A stretch of 10,953 bases of DNA from Holophagaceae bacterium UBA1801 (GCA_002319925.1 DCFP01000190.1:40691-51643), one strand, 5' to 3'. Shown: positions 1 to 9,082, numbered from the stretch's first letter. A program made the numbers and translations. The notes: generated from the letters alone by a model not told the origin.

Positions 1-1890
<1,890 letters not shown>

Positions 1891-1892
1891 GG

Positions 1893-3005
1893 TCAGCTCC
1901 TCAGGGTCACGGAATCGGCGATGGGATCGGTGGGCACCGGCACCTCCGCAAAGGGATCGAAGGCCCCGTGCAGCCGCAGGCTCTGGGCCTTCATGAGCAC
2001 CCTGCGCTTGCAGGAGGGACAAAGGTCCAGGTGGTGCGCCCCGGTGGAATGCATGGCGCCGTGTAGCTCCAGCTCCTCCCAGAGTCGTTCCAGATCCCGG
2101 CGTTGGTTGGGCCGGATGTGCTCCTTCCCGCAGCAGGCACAAGGCAGAAGACCCGCCGCATCGCCCTCTTCCCGGTAGAGGGTCGCCCCCGCCTGTGCGG
2201 GCCGCTGCACGATGTGGAAAAGCTTGCCGAAGGGCAGCGACAACAGAAGCAAGATGACCGTCAGCTCGTGAAGATAAGCCAGGGTCCCGTAGTTGCGCCC
2301 GTCCAGCCAACGCACGGAGGCCGTGAGCAGCAACCCGGTGAGGGAGACGGCCACGAGCAGCAGCAGGGGCAGCAGGTCCAGACCGAAGCGCTGGGTGGTC
2401 TGGTCGCCCTCGTCGTGGAGCCGCCGCCAGAAGGCGATGAGGCAACCTGCGATGACCATCAGCGCTGCCACATCCAGGATGTGGAAGGTGAGAAAGGCGA
2501 TGGGCGTGCCTAAGGGAAAACTCCCCGCGGGAAAGCCGAAAACCCAGGCCTGGTAGCGGTCCGCGTTCAGGCCCTCACTGGTGAAGCGCACCCAACCGAA
2601 AACCAGCGGAAAGGTCACGGCAAAGGCCAGCACACAGCCCCAGGCGATGAGGGCATGGGCCAGCCAGCGACGGTGGGCCCGGAAGTCGATGAAACGCTGG
2701 AGCACCATCTGGTCGGCCAGGGCCACGCCCATGCGCGGCAGGCGTTTCCAATCCTTGGGATGCAGCAGCCCCTTCAGCGTCCAGCGCCAGAACATGGCGG
2801 TAGCCGGCCGCTCCAGCCAGGCGAAGTAGCGGTACGTGACCCCGAAGAACGCGAACACGCTGGAGATGAGGTACCCCAGCAGGGCTGGATCGAGCCAGCG
2901 TCCCCCGCGGCTCCCCAGCGCCACCACGACCGCCAATCCACCCGTGGCCAGGGCGGCCCTCACGAAGGGGCGGCCATCCAGCTCCAGACGATTCAGGACC
3001 GACAT
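1893..3005 (-). CDS. NarI-like membrane cytochrome b with C-terminal four-Cys (zinc ribbon or rubredoxin-like) domain
   Basis: This 370-residue membrane protein is the likely quinol-oxidising partner of the molybdoenzyme encoded two bases downstream. About six hydrophobic segments lie near residues 18-31, 41-60, 116-138, 168-192, 211-230 and 241-262. H246 and H264 are 18 residues apart in HELTV...PFGKLFH, the same spacing and context (LPFxxLxH) as the haem ligands H187/H205 of E. coli NarI. H111, H117 and H175 could supply the other haem ligands. After the last helix comes a soluble tail with C289-x2-C292 and C329-x2-C332, a metal-binding pattern absent from classical NarI. An ATG six codons upstream (3023) has no ribosome site, whereas the ATG at 3005 has GGAGG five bases before it, so I chose 3005. 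Membrane cytochrome is well supported; the metal held by the tail is unknown. Confidence 0.8.
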   Translation of the reverse strand: MSVLNRLELDGRPFVRAALATGGLAVVVALGSRGGRWLDPALLGYLISSVFAFFGVTYRYFAWLERPATAMFWRWTLKGLLHPKDWKRLPRMGVALADQMVLQRFIDFRAHRRWLAHALIAWGCVLAFAVTFPLVFGWVRFTSEGLNADRYQAWVFGFPAGSFPLGTPIAFLTFHILDVAALMVIAGCLIAFWRRLHDEGDQTTQRFGLDLLPLLLLVAVSLTGLLLTASVRWLDGRNYGTLAYLHELTVILLLLSLPFGKLFHIVQRPAQAGATLYREEGDAAGLLPCACCGKEHIRPNQRRDLERLWEELELHGAMHSTGAHHLDLCPSCKRRVLMKAQSLRLHGAFDPFAEVPVPTDPIADSVTLRS

Positions 3006-3010
3006 CTTCG

Positions 3011-3015
3011 CCTCC
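3011..3015 (-). promoter_or_regulatory. Ribosome binding site that sets the cytochrome b start
   Basis: On the minus strand GGAGG is followed by five bases and then ATG at 3005. The upstream in-frame ATG at 3023 is preceded by a pyrimidine-rich stretch with no Shine-Dalgarno match, so the shorter protein beginning MSVLNRLELDG is the better call. Confidence 0.7.
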
Positions 3016-3079
3016 AGGAACATTGAAGGAACGTGCCGTACAGGGGTTGATCATTCAGATGCGAACATTCGACCCCTAG

Positions 3080-3085
3080 AAGATA
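3080..3085 (-). promoter_or_regulatory. Predicted -10 element of the cytochrome b/molybdoenzyme operon
   Basis: Read on the minus strand this is TATCTT, matching four of six bases of TATAAT, including the most conserved T-A at the start and the T at the end. Taking the last T as -7 puts transcription start near 3073, giving an untranslated leader of about 68 bases before the ATG at 3005. I see no good -35 hexamer, which is normal for an activator-dependent promoter. The support is mainly its geometry relative to the FNR-type box. Confidence 0.5.
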
Positions 3086-3106
3086 GGAATGAAATCAATT
3101 CCTTAC

Positions 3107-3122
3107 CTTGATGCAAATCAAG
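3107..3122 (-). promoter_or_regulatory. FNR/CRP-family operator, perfect TTGAT-N4-ATCAA
   Basis: The sequence CTTGATGCAAATCAAG is a perfect inverted repeat with six-base arms and a four-base spacer. It contains the exact consensus of FNR-type oxygen- or nitric oxide-responsive activators. Its centre (between 3114 and 3115) lies 41.5 bases upstream of the start site predicted from the TATCTT element, the classical class II activator position. It lies between divergent genes and is 125 bases from the glycosyltransferase start on the other strand, where I see no matching promoter geometry. It probably turns on the redox operon under low oxygen. Other CRP-family members (DNR, NNR) bind the same motif, so the regulator cannot be named from sequence alone. 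Confidence 0.78.
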
Positions 3123-3246
3123 AAATGGCGATTCGGAGCCGGATCGGTGTCCGCGACAAAGGCGATCCCATGGCGGGTCGCACCCCACCGGCAGGACCGG
3201 TAACATGAATCACTCGGATCCCTATCGATAAAGGCGAACCATCACC

Positions 3247-4251
3247 ATGTTCACGTGGCTGAAAAAAAAGCAGAGGCCCATTGAAGTGCCCGTCGCAGCA
3301 CCCGTCGCGGCACCCATTCCGAGCTTCGACCCCGGCGCGGTGAAGCCGCTTCCTTCGCATTTCTATTACGTCCTACCCGGGACGGGCATCTACGGCGGCG
3401 TCAAGAAGGGCTTCCACTGCGCGGACATGCTGACCGACAGCGGCTACCCCTGCACGGTGGCCACGCCGGACGGTTCGCGTTCCACCTGGTTCGACAACCA
3501 CTGCGCCGTGATCACGCGGGATGAACTGGCCGCGCGATGCCTACCATCGGATGCGATTCTGTTTTCCTGCCCCGCCGATGCGCCCTACATCGATTCCCTC
3601 TGCGCGAAGCGGAAGATCCTCCACATGCAGGGAGCCAACACCCCCGGGGACTGGGAGATGATCGACCCGGCCCGGGGCTACGAGTGCATCTCGCACGGCC
3701 AGCACATGACCTTCCAGCTCCAGCTGCGAGGGCGCGTGGGGCCCTACGTGGCCATGGGCATCCCGGACATCCTCCGGTGGCGCGGCGAGCCGAAGATCCC
3801 CGGCAGCATCGCCGTGATGCCCCGCAAGGGAGCGGCCGTGCTCAAGGCCGTCCAGGAGGCGATGCCCGAAGCCAACTTCCTCGCGATCGAGGGATCCTCG
3901 GAGGCGGAGACCGCGGCCAAGCTGAAGAGCGCGGATTTCTTCATGACCATCTCGGAGAACGAAGCCCTCGGATTGCCCCCGCTCGAAGCCATGTGCGCCG
4001 GCTGCTGCGTGATCGGTTTTCCCGGCGTGGGCGGGTTCGAGTTCATGCGCCACCTGGAGACCGCTTGCGTGATCCCCAATGGCGACGCGGCCGGTCTGGT
4101 CGCGGGACTGCGCTGGCTGCTGGCCGACACCGACCGGCGGGAAGCCCTGCGGCGAGGGGGAATGGAGCTCTCGAAGTACTACACCATGGACCGGGAACGG
4201 CATTACCTGCTGCGTGCCTTGGGTCTGACGGACCGTTCGGGCACCGCGTGA
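3247..4251 (+). CDS. GT4-type glycosyltransferase
   Basis: A 334-residue protein of the GT-B fold, likely transferring a sugar from a nucleotide donor to an unknown acceptor in the cytoplasm or at the inner membrane. The diagnostic element is the EX7E motif of retaining GT4 enzymes: E239 and E247 in ENEALGLPPLEAM, followed by GCCVIGFPGVGGFEFM. The N-terminal Rossmann half begins around residue 38 (HFYYVLPGTGIYGGVKKGF), with the glycine-rich loop of the family. Before it sit a basic start (FTWLKKKQRP) and a VAAPVAAP linker encoded by a 12-base tandem repeat (3292-3315). Length is slightly short for the family (usually 350-400). No transmembrane helix is seen. AAGG about 12 bases before the ATG is a weak ribosome site. 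A radical SAM gene follows after 30 bases, so the two are probably co-transcribed. Family is confident; substrate is unknown. Confidence 0.8.
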   Translation: MFTWLKKKQRPIEVPVAAPVAAPIPSFDPGAVKPLPSHFYYVLPGTGIYGGVKKGFHCADMLTDSGYPCTVATPDGSRSTWFDNHCAVITRDELAARCLPSDAILFSCPADAPYIDSLCAKRKILHMQGANTPGDWEMIDPARGYECISHGQHMTFQLQLRGRVGPYVAMGIPDILRWRGEPKIPGSIAVMPRKGAAVLKAVQEAMPEANFLAIEGSSEAETAAKLKSADFFMTISENEALGLPPLEAMCAGCCVIGFPGVGGFEFMRHLETACVIPNGDAAGLVAGLRWLLADTDRREALRRGGMELSKYYTMDRERHYLLRALGLTDRSGTA

Positions 4252-4264
4252 AGGCGCGTTGACC

Positions 4265-4271
4265 GGGGAGG
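4265..4271 (+). promoter_or_regulatory. Ribosome binding site supporting a GTG start for the radical SAM gene
   Basis: GGGGAGG sits ten bases before the GTG at 4282, within the 30-base gap after the glycosyltransferase stop. There is no competing ATG nearby in this frame, and this strong match supports the GTG as the true start. Confidence 0.6.
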
Positions 4272-4281
4272 AACGAAAATC

Positions 4282-5853
4282 GTGGGTTTTCTCTCAAGTG
4301 CCTATCGACTGAGCCGTCCTTTCCGCAAGCCCCGCTATCTCTGGCTGGATCTGGGCGATCCGGGCGTCTTCGTCCATCCCTCGGGCCCTCTGGAAAAGTG
4401 GCAGGATCACGGGCTCGGTCTGCTGCGTACCTGTCTGTCCCGGGCGGGAGTCGAAACCCAGGTGGCCTCGACGCGGAATGGGACCGATCTCCTGGATCTG
4501 CATCGCGCCTTCGTCGCCGCGGATGCCCTCGTCATGAACGTGCGCAGTGCCTTCTTCCCCCTCGCGCGCCAGGCGGCAACGCTCTACAAGCAGGCCCGGC
4601 CCGATGGCTGGGTGATCGCCGGGGGCATGCACGCGACCGTGGCACCCCGGGAGATGGAGGCTTTGCCTGTTTTCGATCGAATTTGTTCCGGGCCAGGGGA
4701 AGGGATCATCGTCGATCTCCTGAAGGATCCTGGCGCCTTCCCGCGGATGGTCCAGGGCGTGGGAGCGAAGTCCATGGATGAATGGCCCCCCATCGACCGC
4801 GAGTTGTGGCCAAGACCCGCCGCTGCAGAGAATCTCTGGCCCCTGGAGCCCGCCTGCGGCTGGGGTCCGGCTCCGGTCGCCACCATCCTCACCAGCCGGG
4901 CCTGCCCCTGGAAGTGCGTGTTCTGCAACGAGGCGTCCTATCTCCCGCACCAGGAGCGCCGCAGTCCCGAGGCGGTGATCGAGGAGCTGAACGAACTCGA
5001 CCGGAGATACGGGCCCATCGGCTCAGTGGTGATCCACGACTCGATGTTCTTCCAGAACCCGGCCTGGCTGCGGCGATGGCTGGAGCTCTATCCCCGGCGC
5101 GCGCGGCAATGCTGGCCGTACTGGGCGTCCTGCCGATCGGATACGGTGCGGCGCTGGCCCGACCTGTTCGAGGCCCTCGTGCGCGAGACGAACTGGAACA
5201 CCATTTCCATCGGCTTCGAATCGGGCAGCGACAGGGTGCTGCGGATCCTGAACAAGGAATGCACCGTCGCCGACAACAACTTCGCCATCGATCTCCTCAA
5301 CCGGATCGGCGACGACTTCATCCGGCAGGGCAAGGAACCCCCGGCCTTCTGGGCCAACATCATCCTGGCCATCCCGGGCGAATCCCGCGAGGACGCCTTC
5401 GACACCATGCGGATGACCCGGCGCATGAAATACAAAATGCTGTCCCCTTCCTTCTTCGCGCCCTACCCGGGAACCGTGCTGGGCCACCAGCTGATGGCCG
5501 AGGGCTCAAGCCTCCTGACGCACGACAACTACCACCGCTATCCCAACGACGAGAAGGTCCGGGGACTGGATTACGCTTTCTACCGGGAGTTGCTGGCCGG
5601 CAAGCACGACGATGAAGTCGCCCGGCGCCCGGAGACGCCCGCCGCGAGCCCCCACGACCCGTTCCTGCGTCACCAGTTCTATCGCTTCGAAACCGCGGAT
5701 GGAAAGCAAAAGCTGGCCTATGGCCAGGATCCGCAGGACGCATTGGACATTCTGCGGATCAGGGGCGGAGTGGATTCAGAAAATCGTCTTTGTCCGGAGC
5801 ACTGCGAGTATGTCGCCCCGGCAGGGTTGCCTGGGTTGCTGAACATTGGATAG
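4282..5853 (+). CDS. B12-binding-domain radical SAM protein
   Basis: A 523-residue protein using a 4Fe-4S cluster to cleave S-adenosylmethionine and start radical chemistry on an unknown substrate. The radical SAM core carries the CxxxCxxC cluster motif at C208, C212 and C215 (CPWKCVFC). GFESGSD (about 314-320) and the later IILAIPGE segment are typical of the barrel. Residues 1-170 look like the cobalamin-binding-type Rossmann domain of the BchE/hopanoid-methylase class, with GGMHATVAP at 114-122 and GPGEG at 137-141. The DxHxxG lower-ligand motif is absent, which is common in this class, so cobalamin use is uncertain. Two further cysteines near the C-terminus (C504, C508 in CPEHC) could bind metal. 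It follows the glycosyltransferase in a likely two-gene operon, and such pairs often occur in saccharide or lipid modification loci. Radical SAM is near certain; the reaction is not known. Confidence 0.88.
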   Translation: MGFLSSAYRLSRPFRKPRYLWLDLGDPGVFVHPSGPLEKWQDHGLGLLRTCLSRAGVETQVASTRNGTDLLDLHRAFVAADALVMNVRSAFFPLARQAATLYKQARPDGWVIAGGMHATVAPREMEALPVFDRICSGPGEGIIVDLLKDPGAFPRMVQGVGAKSMDEWPPIDRELWPRPAAAENLWPLEPACGWGPAPVATILTSRACPWKCVFCNEASYLPHQERRSPEAVIEELNELDRRYGPIGSVVIHDSMFFQNPAWLRRWLELYPRRARQCWPYWASCRSDTVRRWPDLFEALVRETNWNTISIGFESGSDRVLRILNKECTVADNNFAIDLLNRIGDDFIRQGKEPPAFWANIILAIPGESREDAFDTMRMTRRMKYKMLSPSFFAPYPGTVLGHQLMAEGSSLLTHDNYHRYPNDEKVRGLDYAFYRELLAGKHDDEVARRPETPAASPHDPFLRHQFYRFETADGKQKLAYGQDPQDALDILRIRGGVDSENRLCPEHCEYVAPAGLPGLLNIG

Positions 5854-6188
5854 CTTGGCGACTCACAGTCCCGTTTCACAGCCTGATTCGACACCTTGAT
5901 GTCCGCCTCGTATAGCCGCGCCAGATGCACGTCCAGAAGGACCTCAGCGTGCTAAGGAGGTGGTCTCTGAATGTCCGGACAGCTTTCTGGGCGACAATGG
6001 ATGACAAGGATTTGTTGACAGCTCGATGCCAGATTCTGATCTTCAAAAGAGACATATCCATGGCCTTCCGATCCACCATCCCGCTGATGACAAGTTTGCG
6101 TTGAGCTATCCACAGAAGTACCGCAGCACAAGACCCGCACAGAATTCACCAACATTCTTCCTCTCACTCCGTCGCCAATCTCTCACCA
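5854..6188 (+). other. 335-base intergenic region, relatively AT-rich
   Basis: I see no convincing full-length gene here. Base composition drops relative to the flanks: 6001-6060 is 40% GC by hand count. It contains a perfect AAGGAGGT ribosome site (5954-5961) with a 15-codon ORF, the palindrome TGTCCGGACA (5972-5981), and a consensus -35-like TTGACA (6015-6020) without a good -10 at the right spacing. It probably holds the promoter and leader of the MFS gene. I see no T-tailed terminator after the radical SAM gene, so read-through from the upstream pair is possible. Confidence 0.5.
5971..6018 (+). CDS. Possible 15-residue leader peptide (MSGQLSGRQWMTRIC)
   Basis: An ATG lies nine bases after AAGGAGGT, the strongest Shine-Dalgarno match in the window, and opens a 15-codon frame ending at TGA (6016-6018). 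It precedes the MFS gene, which itself lacks any ribosome site, by about 170 bases. It could be an upstream regulatory ORF or a chance match. There is no run of one amino acid that would point to classical attenuation. Confidence 0.2.
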   Translation: MSGQLSGRQWMTRIC

Positions 6189-7412
6189 ATGAAATCTTCT
6201 CCAAAACTGGCCATTCAAGTTCCAGCCTTCACCCTCATTCGGGCGATCTTGAATACGCCCTACCGGATGATCTATCCCTTCCTGTCGGTGATTGCCCATG
6301 GCGTGGGTGTGGACTTGACCGCCATGTCGCTGGCTCTTACCGCACGAAGTCTGGTCGGGACCGTGAACCCGATCGTGACATCCGTGGCCGATCGGCGTGG
6401 GCGCCAGTTCGGGATGCTCTCCGGCGCCAGCCTGTTCCTGATAGGGGCCGCCCTGGTGGTCCTCTGGCCGACTTTTCCCGCACTCGTGGCGTCCATGATC
6501 CTGATCACCTTGGGGAAGTACGCTTTCGACCCTGCGATGCAGGCCTACCTTGGCGACCGCATTCCTTACGAACGCCGTGGAACCATTCTGGCCATAACCG
6601 AAATTGGCTGGTCCCTGGCCTTCATCGCCGGGGTTCCGCTCATGGGCTTTTTGATTGCGCGCAAAGGCTGGATGGCTCCTTTCCCACTGATGGTCGTGCT
6701 CGGCATCGTGATCATCATCACGGTGACGTGGATGCTGCCGAAGGATGTCCGCCCAGCCCATGGAAGCCCCGGCATGGGAACGAACTTCCGCACGGTATTG
6801 ACCTTCGCCCCAGCTCTGGCGGGTCTATGCGTGGGCATGTTCACGAGCACCGCCAACGAGGTGGTCAACCTGCTCTTCGGCGTCTGGCTGGAGCAGTCCT
6901 TTGGGCTCAAGATTGCCGCCCTGGGCGCGGCTTCCGCAATCATCGGCATCTCGGAACTGAGCGGTGAGGGGCTGGTGGCTGCACTTGTGGATCGGCTCGG
7001 CAAACCACGTTCCGTTGCGCTCGGTCTGGGAGTCAACTCCCTGGCCGCGCTGTTCCTGCCCCTGCTGGGCCGGACCGAAGTCGGAGCCTTGACCGGGCTG
7101 TTCCTGTTCTACATCTCGTTCGAGTTCGCCATCGTCAGTTCGATCCCGATGATGACGGAAGTCCTGCCCAGCGCACGCGCCACCGTCATGGCGTTCAACG
7201 TGGCCTTCATGGCGCTTGGACGTGCCATCGGCGCCCCGCTAGGGACGCTCCTGTTCCACTTCGGCTTTCCCGCCGTCACGATCGGGGCCGCGCTGTGCAA
7301 CCTGTTGGCCTTCCTGGCCCTGCGCAGGATGCAATGGGGTCTTCAGAGCCGAGGCAGCCTTGTGACAGGAACCATGGGAAAGCAGAAGGCAGCGGAGCCT
7401 CCATCCGCGTAA
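6189..7412 (+). CDS. MFS family transporter
   Basis: A 407-residue, largely hydrophobic protein with about 12 membrane helices in two six-helix halves, typical in length for the major facilitator superfamily. The loop between helices 2 and 3 carries the MFS motif A core D68-R-R-G-R72 (VADRRGRQFG). The second half shows a weaker counterpart, VDRLGKPRS, near 275-283. It should move a small solute, most likely by proton coupling; the substrate cannot be read from the sequence. The ATG at 6189 lacks a ribosome site (the preceding bases are pyrimidine-rich), and the next Met (residue 27) would cut into helix 1, so 6189 remains the best start. It could export a product of the glycosyltransferase/radical SAM pair, but the 335-base gap makes shared transcription uncertain. 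Confidence 0.85.
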   Translation: MKSSPKLAIQVPAFTLIRAILNTPYRMIYPFLSVIAHGVGVDLTAMSLALTARSLVGTVNPIVTSVADRRGRQFGMLSGASLFLIGAALVVLWPTFPALVASMILITLGKYAFDPAMQAYLGDRIPYERRGTILAITEIGWSLAFIAGVPLMGFLIARKGWMAPFPLMVVLGIVIIITVTWMLPKDVRPAHGSPGMGTNFRTVLTFAPALAGLCVGMFTSTANEVVNLLFGVWLEQSFGLKIAALGAASAIIGISELSGEGLVAALVDRLGKPRSVALGLGVNSLAALFLPLLGRTEVGALTGLFLFYISFEFAIVSSIPMMTEVLPSARATVMAFNVAFMALGRAIGAPLGTLLFHFGFPAVTIGAALCNLLAFLALRRMQWGLQSRGSLVTGTMGKQKAAEPPSA

Positions 7413-7421
7413 GTCAGGGTC

Positions 7422-7455
7422 TGGCGCCTGCTCGGCATCGAGGATGTTGGCGCCA
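7422..7455 (+). terminator. Hairpin just after the MFS gene, terminator-like
   Basis: Ten bases after the MFS stop, TGGCGCC (7422-7428) can pair with GGCGCCA (7449-7455). Inside the loop CTCG-GCAT-CGAG forms a second small stem. No T-run follows, so it is not a textbook intrinsic terminator. Its position between convergent genes is suggestive only. Confidence 0.3.
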
Positions 7456-7541
7456 CAGAAGGAGGCTCCCCAGGTCCATCAGTCGCAGGGGCTAAGCGCG
7501 GCATGAGGGAAGTTCATGGACAGCGCATCTGGAGAGCCTCC

Positions 7542-7574
7542 GACCGGTCACCGCCTTTGAGGGTGGAACCGGTC
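7542..7574. terminator. Inverted repeat between convergent genes, possible bidirectional terminator
   Basis: GACCGGT (7542-7548) pairs perfectly with ACCGGTC (7568-7574), and CACC with GGTG extends the stem after a two-base bulge, leaving a loop of about nine bases. It sits 39 bases past the livF stop and faces the MFS gene. There is no T-tract on either side, so a terminator role is a guess from position. Confidence 0.35.
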
Positions 7575-7613
7575 AAGCGCTCTTCGGATGCGGAGTAGAC
7601 CGTGGCCAACGTC

Positions 7614-8324
7614 CTACTGGGCTTCACCCAGATAGGCCTTGCGCACACCGTCATCGGCCAGGAGCTTCTTGCCTTCGCCGGACATGGTGATGCGGCCGGT
7701 CTCCAGCACGTAGCCGAAGTGGGCGGCCTCAAGTGCAGCCTTGGCGTTCTGTTCCACCAGCAAGATCGTCGTGCCTTCGGCGTTGATCTCCTTGATGATG
7801 GTGAAGATGTCCTTCACGACGAGGGGAGCGAGCCCCAGGGAGGGTTCGTCCATCATGAGGACCTTGGGTTTGGTCATCATGGCGCGTCCGACCGCAAGCA
7901 TCTGCTGCTCGCCGCCGGAGAGCGTGCCGGCTTTCTGCTTCATGCGGTCCTTGAGCCGCGGGAAGAGCGTGAAGACGCGTTCCCGGTCGGATTCGATGGC
8001 CTTCTTGTCGTTGCGGGCATAGGCGCCCAGGCTCAGGTTCTCGTCCACCGTCAGATTGGCGAACACCCTGCGGCCTTCCGGCACGAGCACGATTCCGGAT
8101 TCCACGATGTTCTTGGTGCCCTTGGTGATCAGAGGCTCGCCATTCCAGGTGATGCTGCCCGCGCTGGGCTTCACGAGTCCCACGATGGACTTCAGGGTCG
8201 TGCTCTTGCCGGCGCCATTGGCCCCGATCAAGGTCACGATCTTGCCCTCGGGCACTTCCAGGGAAATGCCCTGCAGGGCGTGGATGCCGCCGTAGTGGAC
8301 GGAGAGATTGTCGATCTTGAGCAT
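7614..8324 (-). CDS. livF: Branched-chain amino acid ABC transporter ATP-binding protein LivF
   Basis: One of the two cytoplasmic ATPases that power the importer, 236 residues as usual for LivF. Walker A is G34-T42 (GANGAGKST), the signature is LSGGEQQ at 135-141, and Walker B is LMMDE at 156-160. VPEGRRVF (81-88) is characteristic of LivF. The switch position is Q192 (LLVEQN) instead of His, a known feature of this subfamily rather than a defect. The frame stays open upstream to 8432, but the family start is MLKIDNLSVHYGG at 8324. There the ATG shares one base with the livG stop (TGATG), which implies translational coupling. It is the last gene of the operon. The transported substrate could be another amino acid or a small amide. 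Confidence 0.93.
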   Translation of the reverse strand: MLKIDNLSVHYGGIHALQGISLEVPEGKIVTLIGANGAGKSTTLKSIVGLVKPSAGSITWNGEPLITKGTKNIVESGIVLVPEGRRVFANLTVDENLSLGAYARNDKKAIESDRERVFTLFPRLKDRMKQKAGTLSGGEQQMLAVGRAMMTKPKVLMMDEPSLGLAPLVVKDIFTIIKEINAEGTTILLVEQNAKAALEAAHFGYVLETGRITMSGEGKKLLADDGVRKAYLGEAQ

Positions 8325-9082
8325 CAGTCCACCCCCAGGTAGGCTTCGATGACTTTCGGGTCGCGGCGGATCACGTCGGGCGTGCCCTGCGCGATCGTCA
8401 CGCCGTAGTCCAGCACATACATGCGCGAGCACACGCCCATGACCACCTGCATGTGGTGCTCGATGAGGAGGATGGACAGTTTGAACCGGTCGCGGATGTG
8501 GTGGATGAAGTCCATGAGTTCCAGGGATTCCTGGGGGTTCATGCCGGCGGCCGGTTCGTCGAGCAAGAGCAGGCTGGGCCGGGAGGCAAGGGCCCGCGCG
8601 ATCTCCAGACGGCGCTGCTTGCCATAGGGCAGGCTCGTGGCCTGCTCGTCGGCGAACTCCGCCAGTCCGGTTTCCTGCAGCAGGTCCATGGCGAACTCAC
8701 GGGCTTCCTTGGCACGCTTCCGGGCACCGGGCAGGCCGAACACAGAGGTGAACCAGCCGGGCTTCTCCTGGACGGTGCTGCCGACCATGACGTTCTCGAC
8801 CACACTCATGGTGGAGAACAGCCGGATGTTCTGAAAAGTCCGGGCGATGCCGGCTTTGGTGATGCGATGCGGAGCCTTGCCCGTGATGTCCTCGCCCTCG
8901 AAGACCACCCGGCCCTCGGTAGGTTCGTAGACGCCGGTGATCATGTTGAAGGCCGTGGTCTTGCCCGCGCCGTTGGGCCCGATCAGGCCCACGATCTCGT
9001 CCTTGTCGATTTCCAGTTTCAGATCGGAGACGGCGACCAACCCGCCGAAGCGCATGGTGGCGCCATGGGTGACGAGCTTCAT
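8324..9082 (-). CDS. livG: Branched-chain amino acid ABC transporter ATP-binding protein LivG
   Basis: The second ATPase of the importer, 252 residues, full length. Walker A is GPNGAGKT at 35-42, the Q-loop is Q84 in RTFQNIRLF, the signature is the diverged LPYGKQR at 151-157, Walker B is LLLLDE at 171-176, and the switch His is H209 (LLIEHHM). The segment AAGMNP after Walker B is typical of LivG. Its ATG overlaps the livM stop by four bases (ATGA), and GGGAGGT sits five bases upstream (9088-9094), a strong ribosome site. It should pair with LivF beneath the LivH-LivM channel. Confidence 0.94.
   Translation of the reverse strand: MKLVTHGATMRFGGLVAVSDLKLEIDKDEIVGLIGPNGAGKTTAFNMITGVYEPTEGRVVFEGEDITGKAPHRITKAGIARTFQNIRLFSTMSVVENVMVGSTVQEKPGWFTSVFGLPGARKRAKEAREFAMDLLQETGLAEFADEQATSLPYGKQRRLEIARALASRPSLLLLDEPAAGMNPQESLELMDFIHHIRDRFKLSILLIEHHMQVVMGVCSRMYVLDYGVTIAQGTPDVIRRDPKVIEAYLGVD

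Noticed and set aside
3006..3023. Upstream ATG for the cytochrome b gene
   Set aside because: No ribosome site precedes it, while the ATG at 3005 has GGAGG at ideal spacing. The GGAGG itself falls within the extension.
4282..4960. A cobalamin-binding DxHxxG motif in the radical SAM N-terminal domain
   Set aside because: I looked for it and did not find it. The domain assignment rests on GGMHATVAP and the overall layout, so B12 binding itself is not claimed.
6015..6043. A sigma-70 promoter with TTGACA as -35
   Set aside because: The -35 is perfect, but 16-18 bases later only TGATCT, GATCTT or ATCTTC are found, too poor to call a -10. It is mentioned only as a possible element of the gap.
6026..6967. 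A 313-codon plus-strand frame overlapping the MFS gene
   Set aside because: It is a shifted reading of the MFS gene with no hydrophobic segments. The frame from 6189 gives clear membrane helices and MFS motif A.
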